From contig NZ_JIAI01000002.1 in the NCBI RefSeq assembly GCF_000620785.1, forward strand, positions 1 through 64,000: DNA of 64,000 bases, in the 5' to 3' direction. The DNA is from Actinospineispora acaciae DSM 45401. GTDB lineage: Bacteria > Actinomycetota > Actinomycetes > Mycobacteriales > Pseudonocardiaceae. The position numbers and the translations under genes are program-made. This document shows, piece by piece, positions 24,136 through 31,779 of this stretch. The notes under the pieces are model-generated. The model had not been told where the DNA came from. It did no database searches and was given only the letters and a program-made list of their open reading frames with translations. Each line of letters opens with the position of its first letter. Position 1 is the stretch's first letter.

Positions 24136-25524
24136 ATGGCAACGTTGCTGTTCTCCGGCGGGACGGTGGTGACCGCGGACGGCTCGTACCGGGCCGATGT
24201 CCGGGTCGCCGACGGGCGCATCGACTCCATCAGTACCGGCGAGATCGGTGCCGGCGGGGCGCCGGCGGACGAGCGGGTGGACTGCACCGGCAAGCTGCTG
24301 CTGCCCGGCGGCGTCGACGTCCACACCCACCTGGATTCCCGGATGATGGGCACCGTCACCGCCGACGACTTCGGCACCGGCACCCGGGCGGCGGCCTGCG
24401 GCGGGACGACCACGATCGTCGACTTCGCCCTGCAGGTGGCCGGCGAGCGCCTCGGCGACACGGTCACCCGCTACCACGAGCGCGCGGACGGCAGGGCCGC
24501 GGTCGACTACGGCTTCCACATCGCGGTGACCGACCTCTACGACGGCGCCCTGAACGACCTGCCCGGCATCGTCGACGGCGGCGTGACCAGCGTGAAGGTC
24601 TTCATGGCCTACCGGGGCTCGCTGATGGTGGACGACGGCGAGCTGTTCGACATCCTGCGCACCTCCGGGCGGCTGGGCGCGCGGGTGTGCGTGCACGCGG
24701 AGAACGGCGACGTCATCGACCGAATGGCCGCCGACCTGGTCGCCCAGGGCAAGGTCGGGCCGAAGTACCACGAGCTGTCCCGCCCGGCCGCGACCGAGGT
24801 GGAGGCCGTGCACCGGGCCATCCGCATCTCCCGGATGGCCGACGCCCCGATCTACTTCGTGCACCTGTCCACCGCCGACTCCGCGGCCGCCGTCGCGGCG
24901 GCCCGCGCCGAGGAGTGGCCGGTCTCGGCGGAGACCTGCACGCACTACCTCACGCTCGGACCGGAGCTGTACGACGGCCCGGGCTTCGAGGCCGCGAAGT
25001 ACGTGCTCACCCCGCCGCTGCGGGAGCGGGCGCACCGCGACGCGCTGTGGAAGAACCTGCGCACCGGCGGCCTCGGCGTGGTCAGCTCGGACCACTGCCC
25101 GTTCTGCTTCTCCGAGCAGAAGGAGCTGGGCCGCGACGACTTCCGCAAGATCCCCAACGGTGGCCCGGGGGTCGAGCACCGGATGAGCGTGGTGTACGGG
25201 CTGGGCGTGCACGAGGGCAAGCTCGGCATCGAGCGGTTCGTCGACGTCACCGCGACCACGCCGGCCAAGTCGTTCGGCCTGTTCCCGCGCAAGGGGACGA
25301 TCATGGTGGGCGGCGACGCCGACCTGGTCGTCCTGGACCCGGCCGGCAGCACCACGATCTCGGCCCGCACCCAGAACCAGAACGTGGACTACGCGCTGTG
25401 GGAGGGCCACACCGTGCCGGGCCGGATCGAGCGGGTCTACTCCCGGGGCGAGCTGGTGGCCAAGGACGGCGCGTTCGTCGGCCGCGCCGGCCACGGCCGC
25501 TTCCAGGCGCGGGCCACCGTGTAG
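24136..25524 (+). CDS. dihydropyrimidinase / D-hydantoinase
   Basis: A 462-residue cyclic-amide hydrolase. The N-terminal beta domain is followed by LPGGVDVHTHLD with the HxH zinc pair, the carboxylatable lysine in SVKVFMAYRGS, zinc histidines in ARVCVHAEN and YFVHLST, and the catalytic Asp region VSSDHCPF. Lengths and motifs fit bacterial D-hydantoinases/dihydropyrimidinases. It opens hydantoin or dihydropyrimidine rings to N-carbamoyl amino acids, which the racemase and the M20 hydrolase at 35.6 kb could process further. Start ATG 24136 is weakly supported (CCCGAG upstream), but the protein begins as expected with LLFSGGTVVT. Confidence 0.93.
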   Translation: MATLLFSGGTVVTADGSYRADVRVADGRIDSISTGEIGAGGAPADERVDCTGKLLLPGGVDVHTHLDSRMMGTVTADDFGTGTRAAACGGTTTIVDFALQVAGERLGDTVTRYHERADGRAAVDYGFHIAVTDLYDGALNDLPGIVDGGVTSVKVFMAYRGSLMVDDGELFDILRTSGRLGARVCVHAENGDVIDRMAADLVAQGKVGPKYHELSRPAATEVEAVHRAIRISRMADAPIYFVHLSTADSAAAVAAARAEEWPVSAETCTHYLTLGPELYDGPGFEAAKYVLTPPLRERAHRDALWKNLRTGGLGVVSSDHCPFCFSEQKELGRDDFRKIPNGGPGVEHRMSVVYGLGVHEGKLGIERFVDVTATTPAKSFGLFPRKGTIMVGGDADLVVLDPAGSTTISARTQNQNVDYALWEGHTVPGRIERVYSRGELVAKDGAFVGRAGHGRFQARATV

Positions 25525-25548
25525 TCACGCCGCCAATAGCATGGGCCG

Positions 25549-26307
25549 ATGGACCTCGGCGGGAAGCATGTCGTGATCACCGGTGGCTCGGGCGGCATCG
25601 GTGCCGCGCTCGGGCACTCGTTCGCCGGGGCCGGGGCTCGCGTCACGCTGGTGGCGCGCGGCGAGGAGGCACTGCGGCCGGTCGCCGAGGAGGTCGGAGC
25701 GACCGCGGTGGCCGCCGACGTGCGCGAACCCGAGGAGCTGATGCGCCGCGTCGAACAGGTGGCGCCCGTCGACGTCCTGGTGAACAACGCCGGGCTGGCC
25801 GAGCCGGGCGCGTTCGGCGACCTGACGACTACGTCCCTGCGGACCATCTACGCGGTGAACGCCACGGCGCCCGCCGAGCTTGCCCTGCTCGCGCTGCCCG
25901 GGATGCTCCAGCGCCGCCTCGGCCGGATCGTGTTCGTCTCGTCGCTGGCCGCGCACGCCGCGGTGGCGGGCCTGGCCGCGTACTCGGCGACCAAGGCGTC
26001 GGTCGGCCGGCTCGCCGAAGGGCTGCACCGCGAGCTGCGTGGCACGGGCGTCGGCGTGACACTCGCCGAGCTCGGCACCGTCGACGCCGGGATGTACCGC
26101 GACCTGGGCTCCTACCCGCCTACCGTGCGGGCGTTCGATCGCCTGTTGGCCACCCGTACGCTGCGCCTGCTGACCGCCGAGGAGGTGGCCACCGCCGTCA
26201 CCACCGCCTGCCGGGAGGACCGGCACCTGGTCGTGCTGCCCCGGCGCGCGCGGGCCCAGGCCGCGCTCGTCCACCTCCCGCAACGGCTGGCCAACCTCGT
26301 CACCTGA
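25549..26307 (+). CDS. short-chain dehydrogenase/reductase (SDR)
   Basis: A 252-residue classical SDR. The cofactor motif is TGGSGGIGAALG at about 12-23, NNAGLAEPG follows strand 4, and the catalytic triad is Ser in FVSSLAAHA with Tyr and Lys in YSATKAS. The region after it, VTLAELGTVDAGMY, resembles SDRs acting on acyl or steroid-like substrates, but no substrate can be named. A C-terminal basic segment (RRARAQAALVHLPQRLANLV) may be membrane-associating. It starts 24 nt after the hydantoinase stop and probably shares its transcript. Confidence 0.87.
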   Translation: MDLGGKHVVITGGSGGIGAALGHSFAGAGARVTLVARGEEALRPVAEEVGATAVAADVREPEELMRRVEQVAPVDVLVNNAGLAEPGAFGDLTTTSLRTIYAVNATAPAELALLALPGMLQRRLGRIVFVSSLAAHAAVAGLAAYSATKASVGRLAEGLHRELRGTGVGVTLAELGTVDAGMYRDLGSYPPTVRAFDRLLATRTLRLLTAEEVATAVTTACREDRHLVVLPRRARAQAALVHLPQRLANLVT

Positions 26308-26319
26308 CGGGCCGGCGGG

Positions 26320-26867
26320 CTACTTCCGAGTGAGATCGAGGATCAGCGCATCGTAGTGCGGAGAATCCGGGAACGGCTTGATCTTGCCCATCTGCCACCA
26401 TCCCCACTTGTCGTATGCTTGCCGTGCTGTCCTGTTGTCCGACCGCACTGTAAGGGAAGCTCGTTGTTCCGGCCGTTTGTACAGAAGTTCATCGTGCAGC
26501 CGATGAGCGATGCCGTGGCCTTGCCAGTCGGGGTGAGTCATAAGCTCGGTGAGGCCAAACGTGCGGGTGCCGTCTTCTCGGATTAGTTCAGGATCTACAG
26601 GGGTCGTGAGACCAGCCCACCAGCGCGCGTTCTCGGGGAGTGCATATCCGAGGGCGAGGCCGACCGGCTCGTCATCTATGCGAGCTAGTACGCACTCGAA
26701 TCTGGGGGATTTGGCGTAAGCTCGTACCCGTTCCATGAACGATCAGCACTGTAGAACGGGTCGTCAATTACGTCGGCATGACTTTTCTCGTAGATGCTGA
26801 CAATCGCCTCCTCTTCCTCGGTGATGACCTCGGGGCCATAGTGCGTCAAGGATAGACGATCCGCCAT
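26320..26867 (-). pseudogene. GNAT-family N-acetyltransferase with frameshift
   Basis: Two overlapping frames together make one GNAT protein. The N-terminal part runs from ATG 26867 (MADRLSLTHYGPEVITEEEE to DPFYSADR); the rest continues from near 26736 (MERVRAYAKSPRFECVLARI onward) with acetyl-CoA-binding segment LMTHPDWQGHGIAHRLHDELL and C-terminal VRSDNRTARQAYDKWGW. The join needs one base inserted near 26735-26740 to read ADR-F-MERV. The gene is therefore either inactivated or carries a sequencing error. Codon use is less G+C-rich than in flanking catabolic genes. Confidence 0.75.
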
Positions 26868-26954
26868 GATGGTTTGCCCTTATGTAGGAATGCGTGCACG
26901 TCTCGTACCGCGGGTGTACGCTGGACGTCTCCGGCAGAGTGCGACACCGGACCG

Positions 26955-27476
26955 CTACGCGAGCGCGGCCACAACAGGCCGCCATTCGAACTCGTTCTTT
27001 GCGGGCTTCACTCGAATAACTTCATTTGGGAGCACCTTCACCCCCCATCCGTCGAGTATCTCCAGGCTCCGCTCAAACGCGGGATGCGCGGCGAGGCTTG
27101 GCTTTGCATAGGGAGCCACGACGATTGGGAGCTTTAGGCCAATGGCTTCGTTGAGAATTCCCAAGGCGAAGGTATCGCTGATCCCGGCTGTCCACTTGTT
27201 TATTGTGTTGAATGTGGCCGGTGCCACGGCGACGGAATTTGCCAGAGGTAGCGAATCTGGATCACTAGGGCGCTTGTACTCGTGACGAACGGGGTATCCG
27301 GTTTGATCGGCGAGTGCCGCGGCTTCGAGCCAGTCGAAGGCGCGTGGTGTAGCAATTACGCAAACCGTCCATCCCTGTTCCTGTAGGAGCCTGACGAGAT
27401 CGCCCACCGCTTGAGCGGGCGGTGCGGCGCAAGCCACAAGATAGACCACCCGCCGTGCTGGTCGCGTGTCGGCCAT
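26955..27476 (-). CDS. flavoprotein of the HFCD (PPC decarboxylase-like) family
   Basis: A 173-residue protein with the fold of homo-oligomeric flavin-containing Cys decarboxylases: strand VVYLVACAAPPAQAV, then VCVIATPRAFDWLE, the motif VAPATFNTINKWTAGISD (in place of the usual PASANT loop) and VVAPYAKPSLAAHPAFE. The catalytic His of true phosphopantothenoylcysteine decarboxylase is not obvious, so the reaction is unknown. Its ATG overlaps the stop of the HTH regulator (TAATG at 27474-27478), a strongly coupled pair. It lies in a stretch of lower G+C and unusual codon use. Confidence 0.82.
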   Translation of the reverse strand: MADTRPARRVVYLVACAAPPAQAVGDLVRLLQEQGWTVCVIATPRAFDWLEAAALADQTGYPVRHEYKRPSDPDSLPLANSVAVAPATFNTINKWTAGISDTFALGILNEAIGLKLPIVVAPYAKPSLAAHPAFERSLEILDGWGVKVLPNEVIRVKPAKNEFEWRPVVAALA

Positions 27477-28807
27477 TAGATGACTCCGGCTCTGGTTGCA
27501 AGGGCGCGAAGGCCGGGAGTGGTGCTTGTGCGTTCACGGGCCAGCAATGTCGTCAACAATGTCCGTGCGGTGACATTTCTGGCGACGGCTTGCTTCGCAA
27601 CGCGTTCGGCCTCTAGAAGGTGGAGTACGGTGAGGCCGTCGTCGCCCTGTCGGGCCGACGCCCAGCCCAGTTCTAGATGGACCTGTGAGCGCCGACCACG
27701 CAGCACGGCCGGCAGGGTATCGGTGTCAATGCGCTCACCAAGCTTCAGGGCCGTTCGTGAGTCTCCGAGAGCGACTAGTACCGCTAGCTCGTGGATAGCG
27801 ATATTTGTTGGTCCGAAGGCCGTCCAGAGCCGGTTACCGTCCCGGCCGAGCTGTTCGGCAAGCCGTGCCGCATCGCGCAACTTGGTTACAGCTTTCTGTC
27901 TTTCGCCGCAGCGAGCGGCAATGATCGCCAACAGCAGTAGAAGTGCGCCCTGTGTCGATATTATATCTTCAGGGTTCGACGGAGTTGAACTTGCTAGGCT
28001 GGCAATGTGTTCCACCGTTTCGGTGGCGGTTTGTTCGGCGTCGGCCAGGTGGCCAGCCTGTAGTAGTGCGCAAGAAATCTGATAGTTCGCGAGGCCGAAC
28101 AGGTCCAGTCTGTCGGCGTCTGAGGCTAGCCGCAGGCACCGATCGGCTGAGATCCAGGACAAGCTATTGTCGCCCACTTTTGTGGCCAACTTGGCGGCAG
28201 CTAAGTAGGCGGCAGCCTTGACGGGAAGCGGCACGGTCACTGTAGATGTTTCGATCCGCCCTATAGTCAGCGACAGTAGTTGGGCCGCTGCGTCGTAATC
28301 CGCTCGCTGATACAGTCGATGGGTCTGCCGAGTAAGGGCTTCGAGCTGAGGCAGCGTTGGTGGCTTCCTAGACGGTTCAGGCGGGGGTTGATGACCCAGG
28401 ATTGCTCGACGTAGTTCTTCCATCCGTGGCACGTCGACCAGATTTGAGTTGTCAGATGCTGTCTTTGTGATGGCGGAACTAGACCTGCCACGGAGCTCGG
28501 CGGCCTTGGCTCGGACGCCGGATAGGCGCTGTTCGCGTTCTCGGTTCTCGTGTTCATTCTTCGCGGCTTCTAGCTCGAAATAGGCCGCCAAGATGGCTCC
28601 GCCGGCATCACAGGCGGCGTCTACAGTCTGCCAGAAACGTTCATCTGCCCGGGCTCGCCCTTTTTCGATATGCACGATGGTGGTGCGGTCGCAGAGGGCG
28701 ATCTTGGCGAGCTGGCCTTGGGTGAGTTCAGCGGCAAGCCGGAAGGTCGCGAGCTGTGTGCCAAGCGACCTACGCAGCTCGGCGACGGCTTCCGGCTCCC
28801 TGGCCAT
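27476..28807 (-). CDS. XRE-type HTH regulator with TPR-like C-terminus
   Basis: A 443-residue protein. An N-terminal helix-turn-helix (LRRSLGTQLATFRLAAELTQ through LCDRTTIVHIEKGRAR, about 8-50) is followed by a short linker and a long helical region (about 130-440) of repeated Ala/Leu-rich pairs that looks like tetratricopeptide repeats. This resembles actinobacterial NsdA/Rgg-like HTH-TPR regulators. ATG at 28807 has GTGAAGGA upstream. It is cotranscribed with the flavoprotein gene and divergent from two small unknown genes. Base composition is lower than the surroundings, hinting at transfer. Confidence 0.85.
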   Translation of the reverse strand: MAREPEAVAELRRSLGTQLATFRLAAELTQGQLAKIALCDRTTIVHIEKGRARADERFWQTVDAACDAGGAILAAYFELEAAKNEHENREREQRLSGVRAKAAELRGRSSSAITKTASDNSNLVDVPRMEELRRAILGHQPPPEPSRKPPTLPQLEALTRQTHRLYQRADYDAAAQLLSLTIGRIETSTVTVPLPVKAAAYLAAAKLATKVGDNSLSWISADRCLRLASDADRLDLFGLANYQISCALLQAGHLADAEQTATETVEHIASLASSTPSNPEDIISTQGALLLLLAIIAARCGERQKAVTKLRDAARLAEQLGRDGNRLWTAFGPTNIAIHELAVLVALGDSRTALKLGERIDTDTLPAVLRGRRSQVHLELGWASARQGDDGLTVLHLLEAERVAKQAVARNVTARTLLTTLLARERTSTTPGLRALATRAGVI

Positions 28808-29030
28808 GTCGTGGTCCTTCACCTGATCAGTGTTGTCTGGCGCCAGGCTCGGCGTGACCGCTGGTGGCGGTCGGTGTGGCAACCGCGCACACAGGGTATC
28901 GCACAGCGGTGACTTGATGTTTTGGTGATCTTTCAAGCTACCCCATAAGCGCCGACCACGAGAGTGCACTGATACCAATGTCTGAGTCCCACACCCCACG
29001 GCCGTGCGGCCTTCGTCACGCGGCGGTGTC

Positions 29031-29378
29031 ATGACTGAACCGCCCGTTTCGTCGGAGAGGCTGGTCTTCGCTTTGTTGCCGGATATCACCGACCGCCACG
29101 TGCACGCCGTGTACGACCCCGCCGACGTGCTTCCCCTGTCATTGTGTGGCCTGAATATCCTCCCCGACCTCTACCTCCCTACCGTGGTCATCCTCTGTGG
29201 CCGCTGCATGGCCTTGCGCCCGGACAATGCCACGCTTTACCCCGCGACGAGCGAGCGGCGGGCTTACGCCCAGCCGGCGGCGACCTGGCCGGCCGCGTTG
29301 GGGCGGTGGTGGCGCGGCTGGCGCTACGACGGACGCGTCCGCCGAGCCCTAGTGGTCGAGCAGAGGCGTCATGGCTGA
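29031..29378 (+). CDS. hypothetical protein, islet gene 1
   Basis: Encodes 115 residues (MTEPPVSSERLVFALLPDI start). I do not recognise the family. It contains a TDRHVHAVYDP segment and a pair of cysteines in LSLCGLNILPD and VVILCGRCMALRP, the latter a CGRC that could bind metal. The C-terminus is Trp/Arg-rich. It is divergent from the HTH regulator gene (223-nt gap) and overlaps the next gene by 8 nt (ATGGCTGA), so the two are coupled. A GTG 27 nt earlier is an alternative start. Confidence 0.6.
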   Translation: MTEPPVSSERLVFALLPDITDRHVHAVYDPADVLPLSLCGLNILPDLYLPTVVILCGRCMALRPDNATLYPATSERRAYAQPAATWPAALGRWWRGWRYDGRVRRALVVEQRRHG

Positions 29379-29700
29379 GGAAACGGATCTGTACGCGGTG
29401 CACGCCGTGCGTGCGGACGAGATCTGTGCGACCGAGGTGATCTGGAGCGCGAGTGAGGATGCCGAGTGGTACGCGCGGGAGCTGTCTACCGACCCAGGCG
29501 TGTTGGCCGGGGCGGTGACCCGGTTCGTGTTGAACACACCTGGCGAGCGGCACCCGGAGGCGCTGTTCGTCAAGCGTCGGCGCCAGGAGGTGCCGCACCT
29601 GTCTGACGACCGGCGGATCGCCGCGGGCGGGTGGATCAGCCACCGCACACTCTGGACGAAAAGGAACGGAACAATCTGGAAGGTGAACACCGATCCCTAG
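29371..29700 (+). CDS. hypothetical protein, islet gene 2
   Basis: Encodes 109 residues starting MAEETDLYAVHAVRADEICA. No family recognised. The middle SASEDAEWYARELSTDPGVLA looks helical, and basic patches (VKRRRQEVPHLSDDRR) follow. No membrane segment or signal peptide. It is coupled to the preceding small gene by an 8-nt overlap and ends about 180 nt before the PucR gene. Together with the divergent HTH/flavoprotein pair it may be one functional module. Confidence 0.6.
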   Translation: MAEETDLYAVHAVRADEICATEVIWSASEDAEWYARELSTDPGVLAGAVTRFVLNTPGERHPEALFVKRRRQEVPHLSDDRRIAAGGWISHRTLWTKRNGTIWKVNTDP

Positions 29701-29880
29701 GAAGTTGCCCGACCACCTGTGCCGAGCAAGCCAACCACTGAAGCGACCACCTTGGCGCGAACTTCGACCCGCGGTCACCGCCGGCGCTGCTGCGCGCCTG
29801 CCTGGTCGACGAGGTCCGTCGAGCACGTGGGTTCTGGTTATCCTGGCTGTCCGGCTGTCCCCCGGAAGGGTGGTGCGTCG

Positions 29881-31632
29881 ATGTGGACGAGCCCGGTGCC
29901 ACGGCGCGACGACGCTGTGCGCCACCCCGGACCGCCTGCGCCGCCGCACGACGGGGGAGTGCCGCTGCGCCGGCTGGTGGACACGCTCGGCGCGGACCTG
30001 ACCGAGCTCGTGATCGAGATCCCCGAGGACACGGCGCCGGTCTGCGACGTGGTGCTGCACGACGCGCAGGGCGACGACGGGATCGAGCCGGGCGACCTGG
30101 TGCTCGCGGCCGGGGTCGGCGCGGGCGAGCGGGAGCTGCTGGAGGTGCTGGACCGGGCCGCCGCCGGTGGGGCCGCGGCGGTGGCGGTGAAGCGGCGGCT
30201 GCTGACGGGGGCGGCGCTGCGCCTGCTGGGTGAGCGCTCGGCCGTCGCGGTGGTCGCGGTGCCGGACGAGGCGAACTGGGCGCACGTGGTCCGGCTGGTC
30301 CGCAACGTGCTGGCGAGCAGCGCGAACGGCGCCAACGGGGCGAACGGTGCGGGCGGCGCGAACGGTTCGGGCGGGTTGTCCTCCGGGCCGGGCGACCTGT
30401 TCATGCTGGCCGACGGGCTGGCCTCGATGGTCGGCGGGAACGTGCTGATCGAGGACCCGTCGCTGCGGGTGCTGGCGTACTCGCGTTCGGACCAGGACGT
30501 GGACCGGGCGCGGCGGCTGGCGATCCTGCAGCGGCGCTGCCCGGAGGAGTTCCTGGCGGTGTTCCGGCGGGAGGGGGTGCTGGACGCGATCCGGGCCAGC
30601 GACGAGGTGGTGCGCGTCGAGGCGGTTCCGGACATCGGCCTTGGCGCGCGGTTGGTCTGCGGGGTGCGGGTGGACAACGAGCTGCTGGGCAGCCTGTGGG
30701 TCACGTTCCCGAGCGGGCCGGCGGACCCGGCGGTGGAGGCGCAGCTCTCGGCGGCGTCGCGGATCTCCGCGCTGCACCTGGCCCGGCATCGCGCGCACGA
30801 GCTGGGCATCGACATCCAGCGCGACCGTGCCCTGCGCGACCTGCTCGAAGGCCGCGCCACGGTGGACAGCGTGGCGGACACCCTCGGGCTGGAGCGGACC
30901 AAGGGCGCCGCCGTGCTCTGCTGCGTGCCACTCGGGACGGCCGGCGACCGAGGCGCCCAGGCGCTGCGCGACGTGCTGACCAAGCGCTGCCTTGCGCACC
31001 GCTGGCAGGTGCTGACCAGCTGTCACGGCGCGCGGCTCGACGCGGTGTTCGGCGGGCTCGACCCCGGCCCGAGCACCGAGAAGCACCTGGCCCGGCTCGC
31101 GCGCAGCGTGGCCGCCGACGCCGAGAAGCGGCGGCTGCGGTGCGTGATCGCGGTGGGGTCGGTGGTTCCGGCCGGCGAGGTCGAGACGTCGTTCGCCCAG
31201 GCGCGCTCGGTGCTGGGCGCGCTGCAAAGGGCGCCGCACAAGGGGCCTGTCGCGCGGGCCGGCGACGTCTGGGCGCACCTGGCCCTGGAGGCCGTGCTGC
31301 GCCGCTCCGCCGACGAGCTCGCGGCCCACGACGCCGCGCTGCGCGAGCTGACCGAGCGCGACCGCCGCCACCACACCGACTACGTGCACACCCTGCGCAC
31401 CTACCTGGACACCATGGGCGACAGCACGTCCGCCGCGCACCGGCTGGGGATCCACCCGAACACGCTGCGCTACCGGCTGCGCCGGCTGGCGGAGTTCACC
31501 GACATCGACCTCGGCGACCCGGTGGAGCGGCTGGTGATGGCGCTGCAACTGCACCGGCTTGTGCCGGCCGACAAGTCCAACGACCCGAGTTCGCGCCATT
31601 CGACAACGAACGGTGACACGCCCGCGACCTAG
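29881..31632 (+). CDS. PucR/CdaR-family transcriptional regulator
   Basis: A 583-residue activator-type regulator. The N-terminal domain (about 25-135, with ELVIEIPEDTAPVCDVVLHD) looks like PucR. A Gly/Asn/Ala low-complexity linker (about 142-160) leads to a GAF/CdaR-like middle. The C-terminal PucR HTH (HTDYVHTLRTYLDTMGDS, then AAHRLGIHPNTLRYRLRRLA) is diagnostic. PucR proteins respond to purine or other nitrogen metabolites. ATG 29881 with GGAAGGGTGG upstream; the 54 codons before it look non-coding. It directly precedes the leader RNA and hyuAB, its likely targets. Confidence 0.88.
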   Translation: MWTSPVPRRDDAVRHPGPPAPPHDGGVPLRRLVDTLGADLTELVIEIPEDTAPVCDVVLHDAQGDDGIEPGDLVLAAGVGAGERELLEVLDRAAAGGAAAVAVKRRLLTGAALRLLGERSAVAVVAVPDEANWAHVVRLVRNVLASSANGANGANGAGGANGSGGLSSGPGDLFMLADGLASMVGGNVLIEDPSLRVLAYSRSDQDVDRARRLAILQRRCPEEFLAVFRREGVLDAIRASDEVVRVEAVPDIGLGARLVCGVRVDNELLGSLWVTFPSGPADPAVEAQLSAASRISALHLARHRAHELGIDIQRDRALRDLLEGRATVDSVADTLGLERTKGAAVLCCVPLGTAGDRGAQALRDVLTKRCLAHRWQVLTSCHGARLDAVFGGLDPGPSTEKHLARLARSVAADAEKRRLRCVIAVGSVVPAGEVETSFAQARSVLGALQRAPHKGPVARAGDVWAHLALEAVLRRSADELAAHDAALRELTERDRRHHTDYVHTLRTYLDTMGDSTSAAHRLGIHPNTLRYRLRRLAEFTDIDLGDPVERLVMALQLHRLVPADKSNDPSSRHSTTNGDTPAT

Positions 31633-31652
31633 TCTCCCTGGCAACGCCGGAG

Positions 31653-31746
31653 GGTTGTTCACGCTCCTGGCGCGAGGGCGGGCCGGAGGCTCGTCCGAGT
31701 GGCTGGATCAGGCGGTTTGATCGCCGGAGGCGATTCGTGAACAACC
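31653..31746 (+). ncRNA. structured leader RNA, copy B (candidate riboswitch)
   Basis: A 94-nt relative of the element at 19771. The closing stem is GGTTGTTCACG (31653-31663) with CGTGAACAACC (31736-31746), 11 bp perfect. The conserved 23-nt core block is at 31677-31699 with stem CGGGC/GTCCG and loop CGGAGGCTC. A 3' hairpin GATCGCC-GGA-GGCGATT lies at 31719-31735. Against copy A, two pairs of the closing stem and one pair of the 3' hairpin change on both strands (A-U to G-C, U-A to C-G, C-G to U-A); other stem changes give G-U. The P2 arm is weak here and the third arm is missing. Located 20 nt after the PucR stop. Confidence 0.72.
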
Positions 31747-31779
31747 GTCCGAAGTGGACGCGGCCCAGGGAGGTTCACG
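31736..31779 (+). promoter_or_regulatory. alternative hairpin over the hyuA start (expression platform)
   Basis: CGTGAAC (31736-31742), the 3' strand of the leader's closing stem, is also perfectly complementary to GTTCACG (31773-31779). Across a 2x2 internal loop, CC (31745-31746) can pair with GG (31769-31770) of the ribosome site GGGAGG (31768-31773). Forming this helix would open the leader and block initiation at GTG 31779. Whether the switch occurs is inference. Confidence 0.55.

Noticed and set aside
23284..25494. Minus-strand frame extending the racemase upstream across the hydantoinase gene
   Set aside because: Homology begins exactly at MRILMINPN (24018); the upstream part is antisense to a well-supported hydantoinase.
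26764..26985. Small minus-strand frame next to the GNAT gene
   Set aside because: Cysteine/arginine-rich shadow without a ribosome site; the GNAT N-terminus uses another frame over the same bases.
31653..31746. Leader element as a tRNA or tRNA-like gene
   Set aside because: The closing stem is 11 bp, there is no T-loop GTTCRA sequence and no anticodon arm of standard geometry.
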